Source: Ramlibacter sp. (GTDB lineage: Bacteria > Pseudomonadota > Gammaproteobacteria > Burkholderiales > Burkholderiaceae_C). Taken from it: a DNA stretch of 14,742 nucleotides. Shown here in pieces: positions 6,869 through 13,432 of this stretch. Location: the NCBI GenBank assembly GCA_028292185.1, contig JAQGMT010000453.1, positions 1 through 14,742 on the forward strand, in the 5' to 3' direction. Numbering within the stretch: position 1 is the first letter of the stretch; each line of letters begins with the position of its first letter. Under the pieces are notes generated by a model. That model was not told where the DNA came from. It made no database searches and saw nothing but the letters and a program-made list of their open reading frames with translations. The translations under genes and the position numbers were made by a program.

Positions 6869-8302
6869 GTGCTATCTCGTGCCGCTCTGGCAGCGGCGTC
6901 ACTGCTGCCCGGCGCAGTCTGGGCACACGGCTTCGAGGAGAAGCACGATCTCCCCGCGCCGCTGACCCACTTCATGGCCGGCGCCGCGGCGGCGGTGGCT
7001 TTGTCGTTCGTGCTCGCGATACTTTTCGCGCGCCGCGCACCAGTCTTGGCGGAGGTCGTGCCCGGCGCGGCTCGCCGGGCAATCCCTGTTCCTGCGGCGG
7101 TGCGCACCTGCGTTCGGATTGCGGCGCTGGCACTGTTCGTCGTCACGGTCTTCGCTGCGTTCGCCGGAATCGCCGAGCCGATGATGAACCTCGCGCCCAC
7201 CATGGTGTGGATCGTGTGGTGGGTCGGCTTGTCCTTGGTTGTGGCTTGCTTGGGCGACATCTGGCCGCTGCTCGATCCCTGGGCGACGCTGTTCGACGCA
7301 GCCGATGCGACGGCGCGGCGGCTCGGATCGCGCAAGGGCATCGCACTCGGCTGGCGCTGGCCGCCTGCGCTGGGTGTCTGGCCGGCGGTGCCCCTGCTGC
7401 TGGCCTGGAGCTGGCTCGAAATCGTTTATCCGATTGCGGCGGTCCCGCATCGGCTGGGCGTGACTGCGGTCGCCTGGAGCTTGCTGACTCTCGCCGGCAT
7501 GGTCTGCTTTGGGCGCGAACGCTGGCAGCGCGGTGGCGACGTCTTCGCGATCTACTTCGCGCTGCTGGGACGCATGGCGCCGCTCGATTGGCGGGACGGC
7601 GGCCGCGCCATCGTGACGCGCGCACCGGGCGACGGGCTGGTCGCCGTGCAGCCAGGACGCGAGCTGCCTGCGGGCGGTGTGGCCTTCGTGCTGGCGATGT
7701 TGTCCAGCGTGTTGTTCGACGGGCTGCACTCGAGTGCGGCCTGGCCGTGGTTCGAAAGTGTGCTGGCGCGGCTGGTCCCCTTTGGCACGGTCATCGGCGA
7801 AACCGTGGAAGGCACCACCGGCCTCGTGCTGGTGTGGCTGGCGTTCCTGGCCGCGTATGGCCTGGCCTGCTGGATCACCGCGCGGCTCACGCGCCACGCG
7901 TCGCCAGCGTCCATCGCGCGCAGCTTTGCGCCGACGCTGATACCCATCGCGGTCGGCTACAACGTTGCCCACAATTTCTCGGCCCTGGTGGAGCAGGGGC
8001 AGAACACGCTGTACCTGGTCTCGGACCCGTTCGGCTGGCGCTGGAACCTGTTCGGCACCGCCCAGTTGCATACGCGCAGCGGCCTGGTGGATGCACGCCT
8101 GACCTGGTACGTTGCGATTTCAATGATCGTGCTGGGCCACTGCATCGGGGTGTGGCTGGCGCACCGCGTCGCGCTGCGCGATCAGCCCCGGCCGCGCGAC
8201 GCGGCGCGCACCGCGATTCCGCTGGTGCTGCTGATGCTCGCGTACACCGCCATCAGCCTGTTCGTGATCGCCGCGCCGATGGTGCAGTACGTGCCGCACT
8301 GA
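6869..8302 (+). CDS. Polytopic membrane protein of unknown function with a possible N-terminal histidine
   Basis: This is a 477-residue integral membrane protein. It starts at the GTG at 6869, seven bases after the LVIVD gene, so the two are probably translated from one mRNA; the Shine-Dalgarno is weak. Residues 1-19 look like a signal peptide ending VWA, which would leave His20-Gly as the mature N-terminus (HGFEEKHDLP). About ten hydrophobic segments follow, near 33-54, 80-102, 109-131, 166-189, 196-214, 268-286, 313-340, 353-373, 411-433 and 449-471. Histidines lie in or near several of them: 287, 368, 424 and 432. Related proteins, mostly actinobacterial, are sometimes labelled fenitrothion hydrolase, which I would not transfer. 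Function unknown; the linked gene suggests it anchors or works with the secreted propeller protein. Confidence 0.85.
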   Translation: MLSRAALAAASLLPGAVWAHGFEEKHDLPAPLTHFMAGAAAAVALSFVLAILFARRAPVLAEVVPGAARRAIPVPAAVRTCVRIAALALFVVTVFAAFAGIAEPMMNLAPTMVWIVWWVGLSLVVACLGDIWPLLDPWATLFDAADATARRLGSRKGIALGWRWPPALGVWPAVPLLLAWSWLEIVYPIAAVPHRLGVTAVAWSLLTLAGMVCFGRERWQRGGDVFAIYFALLGRMAPLDWRDGGRAIVTRAPGDGLVAVQPGRELPAGGVAFVLAMLSSVLFDGLHSSAAWPWFESVLARLVPFGTVIGETVEGTTGLVLVWLAFLAAYGLACWITARLTRHASPASIARSFAPTLIPIAVGYNVAHNFSALVEQGQNTLYLVSDPFGWRWNLFGTAQLHTRSGLVDARLTWYVAISMIVLGHCIGVWLAHRVALRDQPRPRDAARTAIPLVLLMLAYTAISLFVIAAPMVQYVPH

Positions 8303-8308
8303 TGCGGC
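8293..8308. terminator. Candidate hairpin at the convergent gene ends
   Basis: GCCGCA-CTGA-TGCGGC is a perfect 6-base-pair inverted repeat with a 4-base loop that contains the stop codon of the membrane protein gene. It sits in the 18-base junction with the convergent methyltransferase gene. There is no T-tract on either strand, so it is a weak bidirectional terminator candidate at best. Confidence 0.3.
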
Positions 8309-8320
8309 CTCGCAATCGGG

Positions 8321-10024
8321 CTAGCGACCCAGCACCACCAGGAAGCCGTCGAGGTTCTGCCCGCCTTCCTGGCGGATCACGCTCGGCTCGACGCTGATCG
8401 TCTCGAATCCGTGAGCGCAGGCCAGAGCGGCGATGTAGCGCAGCGAATGTGCATAGCGGCGGGACGCGCGCAGCACCAGGTCCTCGTCCTCGCTGCGCTC
8501 CAGCGAGAAAGCAAACAGGCCGCCGGGCCGCAGCGTCTGGTGCGCAGACTCGAACACCTTCTCCAGCGCGCCCACATAGATGAACACGTCGGTGCAGACG
8601 ATCAGGTCGAACTGGCCCGCCTTGCCGATCATGTATTGCGCAAGGTCGCTGCAAACCAGCTCGTCGTACAGTTCGCGTTTTTGCGCCGCCGCGAGCATGT
8701 TCGGTGAGAGGTCCACGCCCACCATGCGGCGCGCGAGCGGTTTCAGCAGCGGGCCGCAGAGCCCGGTTCCGCAGCCCAGGTCCAGGATGTCGATGTCGCC
8801 TTGGGGCCGCAGCCGGGCGATCTGGCCGCAGACCAGTTCGGGCGTCTGGTAATTCAGGCGCCCTTGCAAGTGGTGGTCGAAGGTGTCTGCGTACCAGTCG
8901 AACAGGTTGACGACATAGTCCTGGGGCGCCGTGGGCGGCGGCGCCTGCTCGCCAAGCGACGCCAGTACATAGGCCAGGCCGACTTTGTCGCCACCCAGCT
9001 CCAGTGAGCGCCGAAACGCCGCGGCCGCTTCTTGCGGACGCTTCTGCAGCAACAGGCACTCGCCGCGGTCGGAGTGAATCTTGGCGTCCCGCGGCGCCAG
9101 CTCCAGTGCGCGGTCGTAGTCGGCCAAGCCCTCATCGAGCAGGCGCAGGCCGGTGAGAAGTCCGGCCCGGGCGCTGAGAGCGTCCGCGTCGTCCGGCCTG
9201 GCACGCAGGGCCCGGTCGAGTGCGGCGATGCATTCGTGCGGAGATCCCTTCATCCGGCTCAGCACGAAGGCCAGCCGAATCCAGGCCTGCGAGTGGTCCG
9301 GGTTCAGCTGGACGGCGCGCCGGTAGCATTCGAGCGCATCGGGATAGCGCTTTTCCTGCTGCAGCACCATGCCCCGGTGATAGTGGGCCTCCGCAAACCC
9401 GGGGGCGATCCGCAGCGCGTGATCGATGTCCCGCACCGCTTCGTCCCGGCGTCCCAGCACGAACAGGGCGTGCCCCCGGTGATTTAGTACTTCCGCGTCG
9501 GTGCGCCCTTGCAGGGCACGGTCGTAGGCCCGCACGGCCTCGTCGCGGCGCTCCAGGTTGTGCAGGCAGAAACCGCGCTGCGCGTGCGCCTCCGGCAAAT
9601 CGGGCTGCAGCTGCAGGGCCGCATCCAGGCTGGCGATCGCCTCCTGGTAGCGCCCGATGACGCGCAGAGCCTTCCCGCGGGTGAGCAGGCAGCGTGAGTT
9701 GTTTCCGTTCAACGCAAGGGACCGGTCGCAACAGTCGACCGCCTCCGGGCAACGCCCCATATGGAACAGAACCTGCGCCAGATTGGCCCATGCATCGGCG
9801 TCCTCAGGGGACAGCGCCAATGACGATTCAATCAGGCGCCGCGCCAGGAACTGGTCGCCTTGTACGCTGACGATCACGCCCAGGAGGTGCAGCGCGTGAT
9901 AGTGCTGCCTGTGGCTTGCCAGTATTTCCTCGTACAGGGCGCGAGCTTCGGTGAGCTTGCCTTGCTGCTGCAGCTCGACGGCAGCCTTGAAAAGTGCCTC
10001 GGCTTGGGGGATGTCCAGGGTCAT
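8321..10024 (-). CDS. TPR-repeat protein with C-terminal SAM-dependent methyltransferase domain
   Basis: From the ATG at 10024 the product has 567 residues. Residues 1-345 are about ten tandem TPR units of roughly 34 residues, recognisable by repeated A-x-x-x-Y/L-x-x-A-L-x-L-x-P patterns (for example YDRALELAP at 303-311). A linker with LFDWYADTFDHHL (374-386), typical of this TPR-methyltransferase group, leads to a class I methyltransferase. That domain has the SAM motif ILDLGCGTG at 413-421, the acidic strand end GVDLS at 436-440, FDLIVCTDV at 472-480 and LRPGG at 498-502. The TPR array probably binds a partner or substrate, and the domain methylates an unknown target. No signal peptide, so cytoplasmic. 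No good Shine-Dalgarno precedes 10024; an in-frame ATG at 10087 gives an Arg-rich extension that looks less real. It is divergent from tssB. Confidence 0.88.
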   Translation of the reverse strand: MTLDIPQAEALFKAAVELQQQGKLTEARALYEEILASHRQHYHALHLLGVIVSVQGDQFLARRLIESSLALSPEDADAWANLAQVLFHMGRCPEAVDCCDRSLALNGNNSRCLLTRGKALRVIGRYQEAIASLDAALQLQPDLPEAHAQRGFCLHNLERRDEAVRAYDRALQGRTDAEVLNHRGHALFVLGRRDEAVRDIDHALRIAPGFAEAHYHRGMVLQQEKRYPDALECYRRAVQLNPDHSQAWIRLAFVLSRMKGSPHECIAALDRALRARPDDADALSARAGLLTGLRLLDEGLADYDRALELAPRDAKIHSDRGECLLLQKRPQEAAAAFRRSLELGGDKVGLAYVLASLGEQAPPPTAPQDYVVNLFDWYADTFDHHLQGRLNYQTPELVCGQIARLRPQGDIDILDLGCGTGLCGPLLKPLARRMVGVDLSPNMLAAAQKRELYDELVCSDLAQYMIGKAGQFDLIVCTDVFIYVGALEKVFESAHQTLRPGGLFAFSLERSEDEDLVLRASRRYAHSLRYIAALACAHGFETISVEPSVIRQEGGQNLDGFLVVLGR

Positions 10025-10164
10025 GAGATGGGTCGGAAACCGGTGCGAGCTCCGCCGGCGGCGGGTGCGGCGCAGACGAACCCGCATTTTTAATTGTGCA
10101 AAGTCCGCAACAGCACCACGAAAACTCTGGTAACAGAACGCTGCTCTGCATTAAACTGCGATCC

Positions 10165-10210
10165 GCAACAATTGTTATAAATGTTGCGCCAAATTAAGGT
10201 TCGCTACAAT
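10165..10210 (+). promoter_or_regulatory. Candidate T6SS operon promoter with overlapping inverted repeat
   Basis: TACAAT at 10205-10210 is a good -10 hexamer. TGTTGC at 10182-10187 lies 17 bases upstream and could serve as a weak -35. TGTTGC is also the right arm of an inverted repeat, GCAACA (10165-10170) with TGTTGC, 11 bases apart, and the left arm overlaps the perfect palindrome AACAATTGTT (10167-10176). A regulator bound here would occlude the -35. The region is markedly AT-rich compared with its surroundings. The promoter is predicted, not shown, and no specific regulator is identified. Confidence 0.4.
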
Positions 10211-10216
10211 TTTTTT

Positions 10217-10244
10217 CGAAGCTCCGCGCCTAGGCGTGGCTTCG
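10217..10244 (+). promoter_or_regulatory. Predicted 5' leader hairpin of the T6SS transcript
   Basis: CGAAGC (10217-10222) pairs with GCTTCG (10239-10244), and after a two-base bulge CGCGC (10225-10229) pairs with GGCGTG through one G-U pair, closing on a CTAG loop. If transcription starts about 7 bases after the -10, the stem begins at the very 5' end of the mRNA and ends 22 bases before tssB. Such 5' stems can stabilise transcripts. The T-run lies before the stem, so it is not a terminator for plus-strand transcripts. Confidence 0.4.
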
Positions 10245-10266
10245 CAACGGCAGTCAAGGAGTTCAC

Positions 10267-10812
10267 ATGTCCGACAGCTTGCAGAAATGGGTGGGACGCA
10301 ATCGTCCGCCGCGCGTTCAGATCACGTATGACGTCGAAATTGGCGACGCGGTCGAGAAAAAGGAGCTGCCCCTGGTGGTCGGCCTGCTCGCCGACCTGTC
10401 CGGCCAGCCCGCCGAACCCCTGCCCAAGCTGAAGGACCGCCGCCTGGTCGAAATCGACCGCGACAACTTCAACGAAATCATGGGCAAGATTTCGCCGCGC
10501 CTGGACCTTTCGGTGCCTGACACCATGAAGGGCGAAGGCAACCTGAAGATCGAGCTGAACTTCAAGGAATTCGACGACTTCCACCCGGAAGCCATCGTCA
10601 GGCAGGTGCCCCGCCTGGCCAAGCTGCTCGAGGCGCGCCAGCAACTGCGCGACCTGCTCGCCAAGCTGGACGGCAACGACGAACTCGACACCCTGCTCGA
10701 GAAGATCGTCCAGAGCACCGACGACCTGAAGACGCTGCAAACGCAAGCCAATGCCGGAGCGCCGGCCGCAGATGCGGGCGCCCAGCCCGAAGCCACCCCC
10801 GCCGCCGCCTGA
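10267..10812 (+). CDS. tssB: TssB, type VI secretion contractile sheath small subunit
   Basis: TssB (VipA/ImpB/HsiB) of 181 residues, normal for the family. Its partner is TssC, and together they form the cytoplasmic contractile sheath around the Hcp tube. The N-terminus has the family signatures QKWVGRNRPPRVQITYDVE and KELPLVVGLLADLSG. The middle carries RLVEIDRDNFNEIMGKISPRL and FKEFDDFHPEAIVRQVP. A helical segment (LAKLLEARQQLRDLLAKLDG) and an Ala/Pro-rich disordered tail follow. The ATG at 10267 is preceded by AAGGAG at good spacing. It is the first gene of the visible T6SS operon, downstream of the predicted promoter and leader hairpin, and is separated from tssC by 69 bases. No tssA or accessory gene precedes it in the same orientation. 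Confidence 0.97.
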   Translation: MSDSLQKWVGRNRPPRVQITYDVEIGDAVEKKELPLVVGLLADLSGQPAEPLPKLKDRRLVEIDRDNFNEIMGKISPRLDLSVPDTMKGEGNLKIELNFKEFDDFHPEAIVRQVPRLAKLLEARQQLRDLLAKLDGNDELDTLLEKIVQSTDDLKTLQTQANAGAPAADAGAQPEATPAAA

Positions 10813-10838
10813 CTGGCAGCCAGACCTATCCATCCGCC

Positions 10839-10865
10839 TGTGTCCTGAACACAAGCCCCCTTTTT
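10839..10865 (+). other. Short inverted repeat plus C/T tract between tssB and tssC
   Basis: TGTGT-CCTGA-ACACA (10839-10853) is a five-base-pair inverted repeat followed by AGCCCCC and TTTTT. The stem is weak (two G-C pairs). It could attenuate or process the transcript between tssB and tssC, but chance is a fair explanation. Confidence 0.2.
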
Positions 10866-10881
10866 CGGAACGGTGATTGAC

Positions 10882-12381
10882 ATGGCTACCAAGAAAGCAG
10901 AAGCAGCCGGCGCAGCAGGCGCGGCGACCAGTGATACCAGCTCCCTGAGCCTGCTCGACCGCATCGTGGTCGAAGGCAACATGGCCGTGGAGCCGTCGCA
11001 AGGCGTCTACGCCAAGCAGCTGATCGGCCAGCTCGCCTCGCAGATCCTGAACGAAGGCATGAAGGCCAGCCCCGACAAGGGCGTGGTCGCCATGATCAAC
11101 GAGCGCGTGGCCGAGATCGACAAATTGCTGTCGGACCAGCTCAATGCGACGATGCACGACCCGGCCTTCCAGGCGCTGGAAGCTTCCTGGCGCGGCCTGC
11201 ACGACATGGTGTTCGGCACCGAAACCAGCAGCCGGCTCAAGCTGCGCCTGCTGAACGTGTCCAAGAAAGAATTGCTCAAGGACCTCGAGTCCGCCGTCGA
11301 TCACGACATGAGCGTCCTGTTCAAGAAGGTGTACGAGGAGGAGTACGGCACCTTCGGCGGCCATCCCTACTCGGTGCTGATCGGCGACTACACATTCGGC
11401 CGCCATCCCCAGGACATGGCGCTGCTCGAGCGGCTGTCGAAGGTCGCCGCCGCCGCCCATGCGCCTTTCATCGCTGCGGCCGCGCCGGCGCTGTTCGACA
11501 TGAAGTCGTTCTCCGAGCTCGGTGTCCCGCGCGACATGTCCAAGATCTTCGAGAGCGCCGAGCTGGCCAGCTGGCGCTCGTTCCGCGAATCGGAAGATTC
11601 GCGCTATGTCTCGCTGGTGCTCCCGAGCTATGCCGCCCGCCTGCCGTACGGCGCCAAGACCGTTCCGGTGGAGAACTTCAATTTCGAAGAGGACGTGGAC
11701 GGCAAAGACCACTCCAAGTACCTGTGGGCCAACTCGGCCTATCAGCTGGGCCTGCGCATCACCGATGCCTTCGCCAAGTACGGCTGGTCCACCGCCATCC
11801 GCGGCGTGGAAGGCGGCGGCAAGGTTTCCGGAATGACCGCCCACGCGTACAAGACGGACGAAGGTGACGTGGTTCTCAAGTGCCCGACCGAGGTGCTGAT
11901 CACCGATCGGCGCGAGAAGGAGCTCAACGACCTGGGCTTCATCGCCATCGTGAATTCCAAGGGCTCGAACTTCGCGTCGTTCTTCGGCGGCCAGACGGTG
12001 AACAAGCCGAAGTTGTACAACAAGGACGCGGCGAACGCCAACGCCAACCTGTCGGCCCGGCTGCCCTACGTGCTTGCGGCTTCCCGTTTCGCGCACTACA
12101 TCAAGGTGATCATGCGCGACAAGATCGGCAGCTTCCAGTCCCGCGGCCAGGTGGAGACCTTCCTGAACAACTGGATCGCCGACTACGTGCTGATCGGCGA
12201 CTCCGCCCCGCAGGAAATGAAGGCGCGCTTCCCGCTGGGTGCGGCCCGCGTCGATGTGACCGAAGTGGCGGGCAAGCCCGGCGCCTACCAGGCGGTGTGC
12301 TTTCTGCGTCCGCACTTCCAGATGGAAGAGTTGACAGCCTCTATCCGACTGGTCGCCGAGTTGCCGGCGCCGGCGGCGTGA
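10882..12381 (+). CDS. tssC: TssC, type VI secretion contractile sheath large subunit
   Basis: TssC (VipB/ImpC/HsiC) of 499 residues, the usual length. It interlocks with TssB to form the sheath whose contraction drives the Hcp tube into a target. Hallmarks seen are an N-terminal disordered Ala-rich stretch, the block DPAFQALEASWRGLHDMVF, the sheath segment EEYGTFGGHPYSVLIGDYTFG, the WANSAYQLGLRITDAF region, and the C-terminal RFAHYIKVIMRDKIGSFQS and FLRPHFQMEELTASIRLVAEL. I chose the ATG at 10882 (MATKKAEAAG); a GTG three codons upstream at 10873 is possible because the ribosome-binding site is unclear (GGAACGGTG overlaps it). It lies in the tss operon between tssB and hcp, with 46 bases to hcp. 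Confidence 0.97.
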   Translation: MATKKAEAAGAAGAATSDTSSLSLLDRIVVEGNMAVEPSQGVYAKQLIGQLASQILNEGMKASPDKGVVAMINERVAEIDKLLSDQLNATMHDPAFQALEASWRGLHDMVFGTETSSRLKLRLLNVSKKELLKDLESAVDHDMSVLFKKVYEEEYGTFGGHPYSVLIGDYTFGRHPQDMALLERLSKVAAAAHAPFIAAAAPALFDMKSFSELGVPRDMSKIFESAELASWRSFRESEDSRYVSLVLPSYAARLPYGAKTVPVENFNFEEDVDGKDHSKYLWANSAYQLGLRITDAFAKYGWSTAIRGVEGGGKVSGMTAHAYKTDEGDVVLKCPTEVLITDRREKELNDLGFIAIVNSKGSNFASFFGGQTVNKPKLYNKDAANANANLSARLPYVLAASRFAHYIKVIMRDKIGSFQSRGQVETFLNNWIADYVLIGDSAPQEMKARFPLGAARVDVTEVAGKPGAYQAVCFLRPHFQMEELTASIRLVAELPAPAA

Positions 12382-12427
12382 AGCCCAGCTCTATTGACGT
12401 TCACTTTGCCAGCCAAGAGGTTCATGC

Positions 12428-12919
12428 ATGATTTATCTGAAGATTGATTCGATCAAGGGAAACTGCACCGAGGATCCGTTCAAGGAACAGATCATCGTCG
12501 ACTCGTTCAACCACGGCCTGCAGCAGTCGCTCACGATGCGCCCGGGCAATACCGAGCGCACCACCGACGGCCCGCAGTTCTCTGAAATGAATTTCACCAA
12601 GACGATGGATTCGTCCAGCCCGGCGCTGTATGCCGCCTGCGCCGGCGCCCAGAAGCTGGGAACCGCGGTGATTTCCGTCACCCGGGTCGAAGCCGACAAG
12701 TCGATGTCGACAATCAAGTACAACCTGGGCGACGCCATGGTGTCGGGCATCAGCACCTCGGGTTCGAGCTCGGGTGATTTGCCGCACGAGAGTTTCAGCC
12801 TCAACTTCACGACCATCACTTCGCAGGTGACCCAGCAAAACGCGGACTCCTCCAAGAAGGGTGTCGCGCCGTTCGGATGGGACCTGAAGGAAGGCAAGGC
12901 GCTGGCGCCACCGGCCTGA
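12428..12919 (+). CDS. hcp: Hcp (TssD), type VI secretion tube protein
   Basis: Hcp of 163 residues, the usual size. It forms stacked hexameric rings that make the inner tube and is secreted on firing. The N-terminus MIYLKIDSIKGNCTEDPFKE and the block IIVDSFNHGLQQSLTM are characteristic. GPQFSEMNFTKTMDSSSPAL and the C-terminal ESFSLNFTTITSQVTQQN followed by GVAPFGWDLKEGKA complete the family pattern. No C-terminal effector domain is fused, so this is a structural Hcp. The ATG at 12428 has AAGAGG upstream. It lies between tssC and tssE with 46- and 47-base gaps. Both gaps are longer than the tssE-tssF junction, which leaves room for separate translation control or mRNA processing, as is common because Hcp is needed in excess. 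Confidence 0.96.
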   Translation: MIYLKIDSIKGNCTEDPFKEQIIVDSFNHGLQQSLTMRPGNTERTTDGPQFSEMNFTKTMDSSSPALYAACAGAQKLGTAVISVTRVEADKSMSTIKYNLGDAMVSGISTSGSSSGDLPHESFSLNFTTITSQVTQQNADSSKKGVAPFGWDLKEGKALAPPA

Positions 12920-12966
12920 TCGGCCGCTTGCCGCCTGGGCGCGGTGGACCGGGGGAAAGATAAACC

Positions 12967-13431
12967 ATGTCGGAACTCGTACGAGGCGCATCAGTCCCCC
13001 TTTTCGACCGGCTTTCGGCGCGGTACGAGGCCACCGGCGACATGCGCCAGCTGCTGTCCCCGGAAGATTTGCAGGCGTCCATCGGCCGCGAGTTATCGCG
13101 GCTCATGAACACCCGCTCGCGGCTCACACCGGCTGAATTCCTCCAGGGCACCGGCACCGCCATCGACTACGGCCTGCCGGATTTCCAAGCCTTGTCCGCC
13201 CGCTCGCAAGCGCATTCCGACCTCCTGCAGTCGATGGTGACTCTGGCCGTGGGCCAGTACGAACCGCGCCTGAAGGATGTGAGCGTGAAGGTGTTTCCCA
13301 GCCCTGGACCCGGCAGCAATGCAACCCTGGTGATCGGCGGAACCGTGAAGATCGGCATGAAACTGCGTCAGTTGAATTTTGAGCTGCAACTCGATCAACG
13401 GACGGGCGAGACCGCCGCTGAGGCCGCCTGA
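12967..13431 (+). CDS. tssE: TssE, type VI secretion baseplate subunit (gp25-like)
   Basis: TssE of 154 residues, related to phage T4 gp25 and the smallest baseplate wedge subunit. It nucleates sheath assembly with TssF, TssG and TssK. The gp25-like domain spans most of the protein. LFDRLSARYE lies near the N-terminus, and LQASIGRELSRLMNTRSR is the conserved helix and RExxRLLNTR-type block. AIDYGLPDF follows, and the C-terminal beta strands (VKVFPSPGPGSNATLVIGG, MKLRQLNFELQLD) end the domain. A strong purine run, GGGGGAAAGA, precedes the ATG at 12967. tssF starts one base after its stop codon, so the two are very probably translationally coupled. Confidence 0.94.
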   Translation: MSELVRGASVPLFDRLSARYEATGDMRQLLSPEDLQASIGRELSRLMNTRSRLTPAEFLQGTGTAIDYGLPDFQALSARSQAHSDLLQSMVTLAVGQYEPRLKDVSVKVFPSPGPGSNATLVIGGTVKIGMKLRQLNFELQLDQRTGETAAEAA

Positions 13432-13432
13432 A

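Noticed and set aside
10210..10244. Rho-independent terminator at the tssB leader
   Set aside because: The T-run precedes the hairpin on the plus strand, and on the minus strand the tract after the stem is A, so neither orientation has the stem-then-U layout.
10204..12315. Very long minus-strand open frame opposite tssB and tssC
   Set aside because: Its product is low-complexity, rich in His, Arg, Gly and Val, with no family resemblance. It is the antisense shadow of two unmistakable genes in GC-rich DNA.
12444..12456. TTGAT-TCG-ATCAA, a second FNR-like dyad
   Set aside because: The half sites are three bases apart instead of four, and it lies inside the hcp coding sequence, encoding the normal IDSIK residues of Hcp.
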